Made by a program: the position numbers and the translations under genes
Notes under the pieces: model-generated
What the model saw: only the letters and a program-made list of their open reading frames with translations
Databases searched by the model: none
What the model was told of the DNA's origin: nothing
Assembly (NCBI GenBank): GCA_024180945.1
Contig: JAKSGN010000033.1
Location: 1,612,001 to 1,676,000 of the forward strand
Direction: 5' to 3'
Source: Macrophomina tecta
Taxonomy: Eukaryota; Ascomycota; Dothideomycetes; Botryosphaeriales; Botryosphaeriaceae
DNA: 64,000 nt
In this document: positions 43,695 to 55,173 of the stretch, piece by piece
Numbering within the stretch: position 1 is the stretch's first letter
Layout: each line of letters begins with the position of its first letter

Positions 43695-44633
43695 ATGTCG
43701 TCCCACTTCTTGAGTCCGCCTTCCACGCCAGATACTACCAGCTTCCAGGAAGACTGTTTTACCAGGAGCGATAACATGGGCGACTCCCGTTTGAACTCAT
43801 GCAAGTCGGCAGTGGCGCAGATTGAGGCCGTCCTACAGTCTCACCCGCATGCTTGGCGAAACTACCTACCTTCAGCGAGGAGCATCGTTGCCGCAGTAAA
43901 CAGCACACCCTCGATAGGCACGGACGACATGACGTGGATCGTTACAATTCTACAGGACCTAGGGTTCGCCGACGCAGACAGTGGAGGCGTAACGGACATA
44001 TCCAACTGGTGCCAGAGCCAGTGGCTTGCTATACTGGAAAGTCGGCCGAACAGCTCGGCGGCTCTAAGCGGTTCGTGCAGGCCGGCACTACTCGAGCGCG
44101 ATATTGTGCTAACGAGTCATGGCAGGATTGGGACAGTACTGGCTTTACCGTGCCCAGCCGTCTTTAGCAAAGATTCACGCCGAGGAGCGTGATTCGTCAG
44201 GAAGTAGTAGAGGCAGCTCTGGAGAGCAGGCGTCGGAGACGCGGCTACATACGGCGCACTACGTGGAAGCGCGAGGACTGCTGTCTCCAGCGGCGGATTA
44301 CTTCGCACGAGCGGTGCAGGCAGCTTACGCGGAAGCCAGCGTGACGGGAGATCTACTCGAAAAGGTCGGTCTGCCGTGGCCAAGCCAGCACAACCTGGAC
44401 TGACTTTGTTTCTGCAGGCAGCTGAAGCATACATGAGCCTGGGCAACGTTTCGTATAGTCGCAATAGTCACCAGTACTTTAACCAGGCCTTACAGTATCT
44501 TAGGATGGCGTCCAGCATAGCAGGATACCAGCTACCGGAGCATTTGCAACAGTAAGTAGGCAGGCGGCTGAGGCAGGTTCAATGGCTCATTGTGGCTAGG
44601 TATCTCGAGGAATACGGACCGCTCGCCGGCTGA
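43695..44633 (+). CDS. Conserved-type helical (TPR-like) protein, unknown function
   Basis: Four exons: 43695-44070, 44126-44364, 44418-44551 and 44600-44633, giving 260 residues. The introns of 48-55 nt have good signals (for example branch GCTAAC before GGCAG). The spliced protein reads HPHAWRNYLPSARSIV, WIVTILQDLGFADADSG and ISNWCQSQWLAILE; then ALSGLGQYWLYRAQPSLAKI across the first junction; then ARGLLSPAADYFARAV, AAEAYMSLGNVSYSRNSHQY and a C-terminal YLEEYGPLAG. The repeated amphipathic helices and SLGNVSYSR segment look TPR-like. The join of four small exons into one smooth helical protein supports the model. I do not recognise a named family. Confidence 0.75.
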
Positions 44634-45247
44634 GGTGGCGTGAGCGCGAGCACTTGTACGAGAATACGGGACACGAGATTATGTATATCCTCTTCAAGGC
44701 GTAAACGGCGAGGTAGGGCGCTCAAGCTGTGTAGAATAGAAGAACGGGTTGCCACTCTTACCTGCAAGATGTTGTGCGATTGGCTGCATGCGTGCCCAGG
44801 CCTGCAGACTCCCATTTGCCCTGGTCGGCGTCCGCTGTAGCCCGGAGCTACTGCGGGCAATCTCCGACGACATCCCAAAAGGCCAGCGGAACGTCGCCGG
44901 AGCGCGCAACTTACCACAGCACAGCTCAACACTCCCCGCTCCCATCTCGCTTCCCGCGACCGTTTCACGCGTCATTGACTTGGCCTCGACAGCGACGGCC
45001 CGCGCTCGACTCGGACCTGCGGCATCCCGCGCGTGACCGGAGCTCGCTCGCTTGCCTCAGCGACCCCGGCCGAGATATCGCACTCGCGACCGGTCTGCGA
45101 GCCCTTGACGTACCCGCACGCAGCCGATTGACACAGCAACCTCGTCTGCCACTACCCCCGCCCTAACCCGTCGTTACTCGATACCGCTTCAGACCGGCAC
45201 CGCCCGCGGGCCCGACGTCATCAGCCTCTAGGCAGCAAGCATCCACC
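44634..45247. other. Intergenic region upstream of EMC6
   Basis: About 610 bp, GC-rich towards the EMC6 start. No other gene seen. Confidence 0.5.
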
Positions 45248-45628
45248 ATGCATGACGAGCGCGAGCTCGCCGTCGCACCAATCGTGCAGGAGAGCGTCCA
45301 GCACAACGCTCGGGTACGTTCCCCGCCCGCCGCTCTAACATACTCTGCTGACGATGGCAACCAGACAATTTCCACAATCCGCAACCTAACCGCCTCACTC
45401 TTCGGTGTCGCCGCCGGCACGCTCGGGCTGGAGTCGTACCCCGGCTTCCTCTTCTACCTGGCGGGCAGCCTCCTCGTCTCGCTTCTGGTGTTTGTGCTGA
45501 GGGCGGGAGCGCAGCCGAAGAGCTACTTCTACCGGCCGTGGGGCGATCTGTGGCTCGGCGAGGTGTTTGGGAGCCTCAGCAGCTTCGTGCTCACCTGGAC
45601 GCTGTTCTACGGACTGCTGCGGGCGTGA
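45248..45628 (+). CDS. EMC6: ER membrane protein complex subunit 6
   Basis: Two exons, 45248-45313 and 45365-45628, giving 109 residues. The intron (51 nt, donor GTACGT, acceptor AACCAG) is in frame and stop-free, so the unspliced reading would add 17 residues (VRSPPAALTYSADDGNQ). Family signature: NLTASLFGVAAGTLGLESYP, two to three membrane helices, and the conserved end FVLTWTLFYGLLRA. EMC6 is part of the membrane core of the EMC insertase for tail-anchored and multipass proteins in the ER. Confidence 0.92.
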   Translation: MHDERELAVAPIVQESVQHNARVRSPPAALTYSADDGNQTISTIRNLTASLFGVAAGTLGLESYPGFLFYLAGSLLVSLLVFVLRAGAQPKSYFYRPWGDLWLGEVFGSLSSFVLTWTLFYGLLRA

Positions 45629-46455
45629 TCGAGGACGGCAGCGGGAAGGATTGATAAGCTTGAGCTAAAATGTTATCGCGGCCTGGCAGGCGTGGCGCGA
45701 GGATACGTCAGGAAATAAAAGGCTGCTGTTCCGGGCTTGTCCATGTTTTGCGGTGTCGGCTTGGCGCGGATGCCAAGTATCACGACGTAGGGTGGCCATA
45801 GCAAGAAAACGCGGGGCGCCGCAGGGCCTGGCTGTGGCAGGTATGCCGCGCGGCTTTGAGGCGGAGGCGGTGCTGAGGCGGGCTACGCTGAGCGACAGGG
45901 AGCAGTAGCTTGTTTTCACCGTGGCCAAGCAGCGTGACCCAGCATGCCCAGCTACCGTCCATGGCGGTGAGGTAGTCGAGCGGTCGGGCTGTGCGGCCTG
46001 CAGCTAAGCCGCCTCGACATGGCCGCTGGACAGGACGGCGAGCAACGCGAGTCAGAGAGATGACGGGTGCTGGGCCATGCGCCGTGGTGTGACGCCTCTT
46101 GGTGACCGCAGCGATCTGCGCAGCTGGCACACGCTTATTTCGACAGACATGGTGATGCACAGTCGCGCAGCTGCGATCCGGACGAGCCCAGCGCGGGATG
46201 ATCCGCTGATTCCTGCAGCCCCCCAGGCCCGATGCACCCCAGTGCGGGCGGCACCGTGTGAACCAGAGCGCGGCGCGCCGCCTTTGTCAGCGTCTTGGTC
46301 GGATTAGAGTTTGGAGGAGATGCATGCACAGATTTGCCCTATTTTTTTCCCCTCGCGACGGCGCTTCCCCGGCTGCGCGGGCGCCCAGCTGGGCCCCATC
46401 CCATCCACCACCACTTCAAAACACCCTCCCGCCGGCCGCACGTCCGCCCTTCGCC
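45629..46455. other. Intergenic region
   Basis: The 3' flank of EMC6 and upstream region of the coiled-coil gene. A C-rich stretch lies just before the latter's ATG. The frame of the coiled-coil gene stays open upstream of 46456 but without protein character. Confidence 0.5.
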
Positions 46456-47955
46456 ATGACCTCCCTGCCCTGTCCGCTGCCCCAGGTCGACCGCGCCCTG
46501 CGTCCCTACATCCATGACCGTCACGAAACCCTGCGCATCCGCAAGCTGCTGGCCCACCATGTGCAGTCGCAGATCCGCCGCCTGCACCACCAACAAGGCG
46601 TCGAATCCACGTTGCCAATCGTCCCGCTAACCCTGGCTGCCTCTCCGCCCTCCTTGCTGCCCGAGCTCCAGCCCGCCTCTCCACCGCCGCCTCCGCCCGA
46701 GCTGACTGGGCTGCGCAAAAAGTACTGGGAAGCCGTGCAGACCCACCAACTCGCCAAGCACCGTCGGGACGCCCTGCACCGCGAACTCAACGAGCTGCAC
46801 CGGGACTCTCAGCTCCGGCACCCCGCCAACGCGGTTCCGGCCGGTACGCCGGATGTCCCACTTCCTTTTCTGCCCCCCCTTCCAGACGGAGGCAATGGCC
46901 ACGGCATCACCACATACACCTCCCTCCTGCACCAGCGACGCCGCCATGCCGAACTGCAGATCCTTCTGCATGCCCTGGATCGGATCGCCGATACGGATCC
47001 CCATCCGCTCCAGAGGGGCGACCTGCGCCAGTGGGTCAAGGCCAAGCTGGGTGATGCCCCCATCCCGCCGCCCGAGGTAACGGGTGGTGGTGATGCCGCA
47101 TCCGCCACCGCGTCCGAAGAGCAGGTGAAGAACCATGTGCTGCGTCTCAAGAAGGACCTGCTCCTGGCGAAGCAGAGCCTGGACGCCGAGACGGACCAAG
47201 AAACCGCGGCCCAGCGAAGCCTGCCAGCTGATGCTGTCGTGTCCCACAGCGTCGAGGCGCAGGTCGTTGCGCTCCGGGATGCTCGGGATGAGCTCATCGC
47301 CTGGATCGAGGGCGAGCTGGCGAAGATGCCTGAGGGCGACGAGAGCCTGCTCAGCGGCACCGGCGCAACGCCGCAGAGACAGCGGGACTACGCGGAGAAA
47401 GATGCTACCGCGGACTTCGAAGTACCCGTCCAGGAACAGGTCGAGGCGCTGTACGACCGCTACGTTGATGCTCGCGCCACTCTCATCGATGCCGTGGATG
47501 CGGCGACAGCAGTCACGAAGGGACTCAGCACTTCCTCAACGCTTCCATCTGGCCCTGCTTCGCAACCTGTGGGATCTGCGGACGCGAAGACCACGGAGCA
47601 AAAGAAGCTCCCTCCTTCCGCCGTCCTGCCGTTCATTCCAGCGCTTCTGCAATTCGCCAATGACGAGCGCGCCCTCATGCAACAGACGGTGTATTTGCGT
47701 CACCGTGTCGCGAAGGCGCAGGAGGAGGCGCGCAACACGATGCAACGCTTGGCCAGCGAGAGCCATATGGTCCCGCCGGATGCGGAGAGCGGGATCGCCT
47801 GGGCGCATGCAGCCAGGGATGCTGCTCGCGCATCGGACGAGGCAGTGACTACGCAGATCGAGGATGGGCAGATCCGCGTGCGCGGGGCCAAGGAGATTCT
47901 GGCCGAACTGGATGTTCGGAGGGAGAGGTTTGCGGAGCTGAAGGGTGAGGTGTAA
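46456..47955 (+). CDS. Coiled-coil protein, unknown function
   Basis: One exon, 499 residues, starting MTSLPCPLPQVDRALRPYIH. The N-terminus is helical and Arg/His-rich (HETLRIRKLLAHHVQSQIRR), followed by a Pro-rich stretch (ASPPPPPPELTGLRK) and then alternating coiled-coil segments (VKNHVLRLKKDLLLAKQSLD; VYLRHRVAKAQEEARNTMQR; the final EILAELDVRRERFAELKGEV) with acidic or Ala-rich linkers. No membrane or signal sequence. This is the profile of a structural or complex-scaffold protein. I do not recognise the family. Coding quality is clear from length and regular heptads. Confidence 0.78.
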   Translation: MTSLPCPLPQVDRALRPYIHDRHETLRIRKLLAHHVQSQIRRLHHQQGVESTLPIVPLTLAASPPSLLPELQPASPPPPPPELTGLRKKYWEAVQTHQLAKHRRDALHRELNELHRDSQLRHPANAVPAGTPDVPLPFLPPLPDGGNGHGITTYTSLLHQRRRHAELQILLHALDRIADTDPHPLQRGDLRQWVKAKLGDAPIPPPEVTGGGDAASATASEEQVKNHVLRLKKDLLLAKQSLDAETDQETAAQRSLPADAVVSHSVEAQVVALRDARDELIAWIEGELAKMPEGDESLLSGTGATPQRQRDYAEKDATADFEVPVQEQVEALYDRYVDARATLIDAVDAATAVTKGLSTSSTLPSGPASQPVGSADAKTTEQKKLPPSAVLPFIPALLQFANDERALMQQTVYLRHRVAKAQEEARNTMQRLASESHMVPPDAESGIAWAHAARDAARASDEAVTTQIEDGQIRVRGAKEILAELDVRRERFAELKGEV

Positions 47956-49330
47956 GGCTTCTTTTGTGATGATCTTGATGTAACCTGACGAAACAGCTCA
48001 TCTTGGAGGTGTGGCGCTTCTTCACCAGCGGAGCAGGCCTCACTGGTGAAATATCTCTGCAACCGTAATGCCTATTTGGAAAACACCAGCAGCAATGAAG
48101 AGGAATACAAGGTATTGAAGAAGGATGTGAAGTGTAGCGACAAGTCAAAGGCAACCATTTTCTGGTCCGTCCACACTTCGCTATGGCCCGAAAGGGCCAT
48201 GTTGACTGGATAATATTCATGGCTTCGAAATTCGAACCCAAAGACACATAAACAGGGGAGGCGTGTCAGCAATTGCCCAGAATCTCAGAGAGGTATATGT
48301 TGAGTCCCGTTGAGATAGCTACACTTGTCTTCGGTGTTGACTTTTGATCGAAAAGACAATATGTTCTACCCTCTGTCCTTCCCAAATACTCTCTGGCAGT
48401 GACAGCTACTCTTATAGTTTGGAATGATGAGGCTCTGTGCATTGAGTCATGGGAACTGAAGCAATCATTCAGACGTAAATGCTCGAGCAAATTAACAACA
48501 TTCGCCTCCGTGCGGCTGCTTCCATTTCTGTAGCTCCATGCAAACCTCAGTCTTCTACTTGATCTGCCTTCGAAGAGGTCACCTACGGACCCGGACATCT
48601 GTCCCGAGATATATTTAGTAGGACCGTTTATCATTTCGGTATATTGTCGGTCACATTTCTTTACACCGTAAAGGCGTTGATTAGAAGAAGCTAGTAAAGA
48701 CGCACGGTATTTCCTGTGAAAGTTTAAATCCAGGGACTCACCGGTTACCGCCGGACCTTCAATGCTTTTTTCTTTTTTTTTTTTTTTTGAGCATGCAGAT
48801 TGCTCGGCCTTCCGCGTGCATAAGTTTACATTTCTCGCGTCTTCCTATATTGATACACAAAGTCCAGAAACCAGCTTGATCTCTAGAGTCTGGATTGCAG
48901 TGAGGGCTCTGCAGTGCTACTACGTGGCTTACACATTTGCACTGTGGAATGATTTCGCGAATGCGCCTTGTCTTTGACCTGTGGCGGGAGCACCACATCT
49001 CTTCGCAGGATACGGGGCAACAGAGTTCACTGCAAATTGATACTGAATCGCACACACGCCAAGCACCGGAAACTGATGCCGCGAGCAGCTCTTCAGGGCC
49101 ACTCCGTCCTATGTAAGTAATGATATGCGCGTCAGTTCAAAGGGGAAATGCCCTTGTCTCGATCCCTCATTCCTTCCCGGCCCCTGATCAAAATTCTCTG
49201 AACGAACGTGTGCCTATATCAACTGCGGAGGTCCAGCATAACTAGACCATCAGCCTTGAAGCAACAGAAGGATATCGACGAACAGGACATCCCACACAGA
49301 TACAACGGCTTAGGTTCTAGCTCAGACACG
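47956..49330. other. Intergenic region
   Basis: About 1.4 kb with no recognisable gene. It includes a T-rich homopolymer tract at about 48765-48789. The last part is the promoter of the Cys-rich secreted protein, with a weak TATAT near 49215. Confidence 0.5.
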
Positions 49331-49563
49331 ATGATAATGAAGATCACCACCAGCCTCATCATCCTCTCAGCCCTCATCGCCGCCGCCTCTGGCCGCCCGC
49401 AGCTCAACTCGCCGCAGCAGTCGCAGCAGCAGGAACAATACAAAATCAACGGGGGCGCTTTCACCCTTCCGGACAATCCCAATTATCCAGGGGTAAGCCA
49501 CGCATCCTTCTGGTTGTTGTGTTTGGTGTTGAAGAAAGAAAAAAAAAATTAAAAAAGAGAGGA

Positions 49564-49594
<31 letters not shown>

Positions 49595-50208
49595 AAGGAA
49601 ACCTCCCTCCTACCCCCCCAAACAAAAAAAAAAAAGAGGAAAAAAGAGGAAACAAGCATGTGGGCGTATCGTCTCGTTAATCGGATATCTGGTAATGCTT
49701 TGCTCGCTCGCTAACTTTTTCCGCGCGCGCGCCTTCGCGCCACCTCTCCACGCAAAGCCATGCACCGACAATCTCATCTGCCAACGCCGCTGCAACGACG
49801 CGCAGGAGCATATCAACAACGGCGCATCCCCCGAGGACGCGCCGTACTTCGCCGCGAATCTGCAGGGAACGTGCAACTACAACGGGCTGCCCGGGTGCCG
49901 ATGCTATGTGAGTGTTTTTCACCACCCACGTCCTACCTCCCCCTTTCTTCTTCTTGTTCTTCTTCTTTTTATCGCGAGAGAATTGGAATGGGCTATTTTC
50001 ATTAATTTTTTCCCCCCCCCTCTCTTTGTTAATGCAGGCCACGACGAACGAGCAATGTGCCAGAATATACATCTGCACTGATCACGAGAGCGGATGCGCG
50101 GCGCCGGCTATCTTGGTGCAGGATGATCATGCTTTCTGTCAGTGTCCGGGATGCACACAGGACTGGCTGGGGGTCGGGCCAGAGATCCCTCCTGGCAGCG
50201 GACAGTGA
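49331..50208 (+). CDS. Small secreted cysteine-rich protein (candidate effector)
   Basis: Three exons: 49331-49492, 49758-49907 and 50038-50208, giving 160 residues. Two start codons lie in frame (MIMKITTSL); the second at 49337 may be used. A signal peptide to about residue 23 (IILSALIAAASG) is followed by a Gln-rich spacer and then two Cys-rich blocks of six Cys each: PCTDNLICQRRC to LPGCRCY in exon 2, and NEQCARIYICTD to QCPGCTQDW in exon 3. Twelve even-numbered Cys suggest disulfides in an extracellular protein. Intron 1 is unusually long (265 nt) and contains a GA microsatellite and A-rich tract; intron 2 is 130 nt with a long pyrimidine tract. No known family is recognised; an effector or antimicrobial role is only an inference from size and Cys content. 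Confidence 0.75.
49556..49600 (+). repeat. GA microsatellite within intron 1
   Basis: Imperfect GA/GAAA repeats with about a dozen GA units, followed by an A-rich stretch. It accounts for much of the extra length of this intron. Confidence 0.85.
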
Positions 50209-50781
50209 AGGTCTAAGACTATGTATCTCGTCTCGAGCTTGCCATTGCTTGGGGAAAAGATAAATGTCGTGTTTGCCAACAGACGGGTACCAAGTTCAGG
50301 CCATCTACGCAAGTGATGAATCTTCAGTGCCACTTTTAGATTGTTCTCAACTAGTCTCTCGCCTAGAACCCTAGACCAGTACCAGCCAAAAGAAGGTACC
50401 CGTATAACGGAGCAATTGAGTGAAGAATTCTGCAAGATACCAATATACTGGCCGCGAAAAAGTTCCGTCCGGGGATGGAATTGCAATCTCCACCGACGAA
50501 AGAATGACTCCGGGTATAAATCCCCATATCCCATATTTTGTTGTTGCCCAGAACGCAAATACTTCTTCCACACCGTTTTTTCTTGTCCGTCAGCTATCAA
50601 GCACTCCTTCGCTTGTAACCCATGCACACATCAGGACTAGCAAATACTCCGTTGCGATACTCAGTGAATGATCCCGTTCCGTCATCGTCAGTGTTTGATG
50701 CTCCGATTGGTATAAAGAGCCGTCGCTAAAACGCCCAGCGAATGGAATCACGAAAGACTCATTTACGCCTTCCCATCTTTT
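50209..50781. other. Intergenic region between convergent genes
   Basis: The 3' flanks of the Cys-rich secreted protein and the Zn2Cys6 factor. Short frames on both strands; no gene supported. Confidence 0.5.
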
Positions 50782-53732
50782 CTACATCGTGTTCCTCTCA
50801 GGGGTACCGTTACCCATGAAAACACTTCCGCCGCCCATGAAAGCTGGATTGATCTGACTTTGTTGCTGTTGCTGCTGTTGGGAACCGTTTGGTGAAGATT
50901 GTTGTTGTGTTGGTAATCCATTCGTATCGGACATCAAATCGGGTATGCCCATGGGCCACACGGGGTTTGACGGGTCCATGGCTGTCCCCTGCACGTAGGA
51001 GTCCCAAGCATCCTATATTCTTGTTAGTCGAACTATCGGTGATTTTCCGTCTCAACGGCAAATACTCACCCAATCAAGATTGGTAGAGGGCATGTCTATG
51101 CCCTGTAAGGACATGTTGGAAGCGCCAAACATTTGCGAAAATGGACTGGCTGCAGAAATTGGCCCGTTATTTTCTCCGCTGGACGATGGACCCGCATATT
51201 GCGGAGTTAAACCGCTTCCAGATGAAACTGGAGGAAGAGGATCGTTAAGGATATTGCCCATGGAAGCGGGATAGGTTGGCCGTGTGTCAAACATGTTGGA
51301 GTTGTTGGGAATCAGAGCACCAGTGCTGAGCATTCCCAGAGTCATAGCCGCAGAATGTTCCGGCGCCACATTCGCGTCATCCTGGTTGTTAGCAGTGGCC
51401 GGATATGCCGTCGCCGCAGCGAAATTCGGCGCTCTGGCCGGTTGGTTCGACTTGAGCGTGTTCAACATGACGCTTAACGCAGCATGGGCTTTGTATGCCT
51501 CCATGGAACCATTCTGCAACTCGTTCCAAATAGGGATCGCGCGCTCTAGAGCTGCAAACATCTCGTCCCGTCGATTGTGAGGCCAGCCATAAGGATCACC
51601 AGCCGGAGAGCGACCTGCACGTTCCTGCTCATTCATGTGGTAGAGGTCTAGAGCAATGACCATTGCAGCCACAAGGAAGTCGTTCATCGTCAGGGATGTA
51701 ATGAACCACTTGACTGTCCGTAAGCGACCGGTAGGCTGCGATTCGCGATGAATCGTGGCTTGGTGCCGAAGCATAGCCATCGATGCATCGATGCAAGTGC
51801 GGCGGGAATACGCGTATCTGGCATTCTCACGCGACGGACCGAGGAATTTTTTGTGGAGAACGATCTGTGCCTTCAGATATAGCAGTTCCAGGCTGAAACG
51901 CTGCATGATCAATGTCGCAGGGTCTCTTGCTGATTCCTCCATTGATCGCATCTGGAGATGAGGTGGTGTATCCGCATGGATCTCGCGCAGCCGTTGATCC
52001 AGTTTCGTGATTCCATCATATGATGTGCAGCTCAGAACCTGAGATTTCTCCACTACTTCAGAGAAACCATAGACAAGACGGGCTTTCGTGATCATGTAAG
52101 AGCAGGGTGTGGCCTCTGTCATCGGTCTTGAGGGAGGGAGTGACTTCATCTCCTCGTAGAGCTCGTCGTCGTAGATGTTGCGCGGCAACTCTGTACTGGT
52201 ATCTGTCGCTCTAATCATAGGTGGCTGGCCCATCTGATGAGAGAACAGAAGGTCCATCTTCCTCACAACACACCAAACTCGTCGCCGCATCTCCCCATTG
52301 TAAGGCGAGAGTGCTCGGTAAGGCGCAGGATCTCGGTGGTAGCCCATGCGCATCGCTAACCGAACAATGATGGTCCAGCTGACCAGAACGCCAACCTCCG
52401 CGTCTTTGGAACGAGCATACTCAGCCTGGACGTGGAGAATCAGCGTTTCCAGCATATTCGCCACGGGTGCCGTAATATCGGCCCTCAGGAGGGACTGTGC
52501 ACATCGCCTCCTGTACTCGCTGGACATGTCCCAAGTTTTCCCACGATACTCCGGTGGCTCATCGCCTGCCCGATGGTAGGACTGAAGGGCAATGCACATC
52601 ATGGCATAAGCCATACCCAGCCAAATAACCGGAGTTTCCTCCGGATTCAGCCAATGTTGGTCATACTGGACGATTAGTCAGCCTCGAAGAGCCTTCATGC
52701 AAAGTGATGCAGGACAACGAACCTGTCTTTGAAAGGTTGGTCCATGAATTATATCTGAGAAAAGTTAGTGGCTTGAGATAGTTGTTTAAGGCTACGCCAT
52801 GGACTCACGGAAGCCGGGGTCATAGACATTGAAGTATCGGGTGATCAGGAGATCGGCCACTGTCTTTGCGGGAAACGCAGCCATGAGTTCTGCCCTTTCT
52901 GCGGGCTGCACGGAGCCAAACAGGAAAGCAGTGCCGGGGCTGATGTCGTCTGTATACGCTGTCTGATGCCTACGGAGTTGCTCCTCATACTGCTTCTTGT
53001 GGTCGTTGAAGTACGTCTTCACCTCGGCAATCTGCATGCCATGTCAGTTGAAGGAACGCGCGATGCAGATTGTCCGATAGTAAACATACCTCGCCTAAGA
53101 TGGCATACCAATGGGCCTCGGAAGCAAAAATCGTCTTGTTGTTGTCCACCTTCATTACTCCAATGGACTTAGCTACCTGTTCAACGTCGCTGTCTTCGTG
53201 TGCTGTACCCCCTTGCTCTTCTTTGATTGGCTCGGGTGCATCGACCTCGACAGTGGTGTCCATGTTGGTGCTACTGCTGCTGATACTGCCTTGATGACTC
53301 TGCGAGGTGGAGGGGACGCTCATGCTCGCAATTGCTGCTGCGGCGGCAGCCGGGCCAGCCGATTGAGAGCCATTCGTCATTAGTGATAGCACCAGCCCTT
53401 CCAGGCGGTCAATACGGTTTTGCATGTCATCGGGAGAAGTCATGGCGCTGTGATTGGATGAGCTCTTCTTGCGACTCCCAGGAGTTGCATATGTGCAGGA
53501 GGCATTATCACCTCGTTTGGTGCAATTGTCGCAAGGTTGCCCGCGGTTGCACTTCAGCCTGTCCGCGGGGATCAGCAAACTACACTCCCATTGGATGGAC
53601 AGGCACTCACTTCCTATGTCTGCAGGGTGCACATGAGAGGGGCACCCTATTCCTCTTTCGAACGACGCGAAACTGGCCATCTGGTGACTGGCCAGAATTG
53701 GACGAGGAGGCAGAGGGCGGCGTGGGCGTCAT
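50782..53732 (-). CDS. Zn2Cys6 transcription factor with fungal-specific domain
   Basis: Six exons: 53732-53611, 53558-53090, 53031-52809, 52754-52723 (only 32 nt), 52665-51070 and 51012-50782, giving 890 residues. The first intron splits the zinc cluster. Spliced, it reads CAPCRHRKLKCNRGQPC then DNCTKRGDNASC, i.e. C-x2-C-x6-C-x5-C-x2-C-x8-C. A short coiled coil follows (MQNRIDRLEGLVLSL). The middle homology region has the usual features (YFNVYDPGF-HIIHGPTFQRQY across the micro-exon, RMGYHRDPAPYRALSPYNGE, RRRVWCVVRKMDLLFSHQMG). The C-terminus is Ser/Gln-rich (poly-Gln in SQQQQQQQSQ), a likely activation region. Target genes cannot be inferred. Confidence 0.92.
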
Positions 53733-55173
53733 TTTGGACGGATGAGAGGGCGGAGTATAGGATTGCCAAGCTCGCAAAGTCCGAGAGCAAAGCAAATGGA
53801 GTTGGAATCGGATAAGTGGGTGCGGAGAGGCAATGATCTGACCAGCAGCCTCAGAAACCCTTGTGTTCGGCTTGGGTATCGCTAAGGCGCAAGGTGGAGC
53901 TCAAGTTGTTTGTAAACCACAACAAACTTAGAGCAGAGCAAGACCAATGCCGTGTTGAAGGGATGGTCGCGCTGGAGCCTGGCGGGCAGAACCTGGACGG
54001 GACGGGTAGAGCGATTGGTTGGGGAAAAGCGGGATTGAGGGCGGAGATGGCTTAAGTCTACGCCGAGAGTCAGACAGGGCTTTTAAGTATAGTGGGCCGC
54101 AGAGGTTGTCGCAGGGAGACTGTCTGATATGCTCGCAGCCCCTCGATAGCTTGGCCCGCCGACGGTGCCCCAGAACAACAATGAGTGCTCTTGCCGACGC
54201 GTCGAGGTATATGCCAGAAACGCAACGGCGTGTCCCGGCCAGGCACGGTGTGCGGAAGGGGTGCTGACGGCCGGTCAGGGAAGAATGGTGGGCGATTGGA
54301 TGGTGGAAGAGGTCGGTCGAGCGAGGGCTTAACGCCGCGGTAACTCCAGAAGCGTCACAGCGGGCTGGGGCGGGGCTTGCTCTACCAAGCTCGAAAGACA
54401 ATGTCAGCTTCGGCGACTCGCACAATTGGGTTTGGAGGGGGCCGCGAGTTGAAATAGTGCGGCGCCCTCGCTCTGGCGCCAGCACCGGCCAGGCCTGTGA
54501 TGTCGCTCGGCACACGGCTGCGCTCACCTCGACGGTTCTCCGGTGAAAGCGTGGAAGACGGGCGCGCCGGTCGCTCACGACAAAGCAGCGACCGAGAGAT
54601 GAGGGAGCGCGGGGCGACGGGAGCGATGGCGGTGCGCACAGCGTGGTTGGCAGTGGGTGCTGGCGCGCGCAGCTGGAGGTGGAGAGAGGAGCAGCGAGCG
54701 TGCCGTCTGCTATCTTCACAACAAGCGCCTCCGCCAAGACCGGGTCAGTCGTCCTCCCTGCGCCTTGCAGAGCGCTCCCAGAGCTATCTTCACGCGATGT
54801 GACTCATAGGCCCCTCTTGACCTGGAGTTACAGATGCACAGCCGTCGACTGTCGACACGACCGTCGACGCGCTAATCTCCTAACTCCGCCCTGAGCTTCT
54901 CCCTCGCACCATGTCATCGCCTTGGGGCCCCGCCGTCGCTGCCTGCGACTTAACCACTCCTCCAGCGTTCGCCATCATCGCCCGCGCCTGCGACCAGCGC
55001 TATCGCCCAGCCGAGAGCTCCTCTGAGCCGCGCTCTTACTCAGCTGCCTCGCCCGCTGACCAAGATGTCAGGCCAACCAACCGCCGGTCAATCCACCCGC
55101 GCCCCTCATCCTGGCCCTGCGATCCCATGGTCAGACCACCAACCACGAAGCAACCCAAGACCTCCCATCGCCT
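53733..55173. other. Intergenic region upstream of the Zn2Cys6 factor
   Basis: About 1.4 kb, GC-rich, with overlapping open frames on both strands but no domain. Long upstream regions are common for fungal regulators. Confidence 0.45.

Noticed and set aside
46304..47360. Minus-strand open frames over the coiled-coil gene
   Set aside because: Antisense shadows; the plus-strand protein has regular heptads and a proper start.
48200..48260. TTCGAAATTCGAACC resembling a tRNA T-arm
   Set aside because: The stem does not close at the right spacing and no D- or anticodon arm is present.
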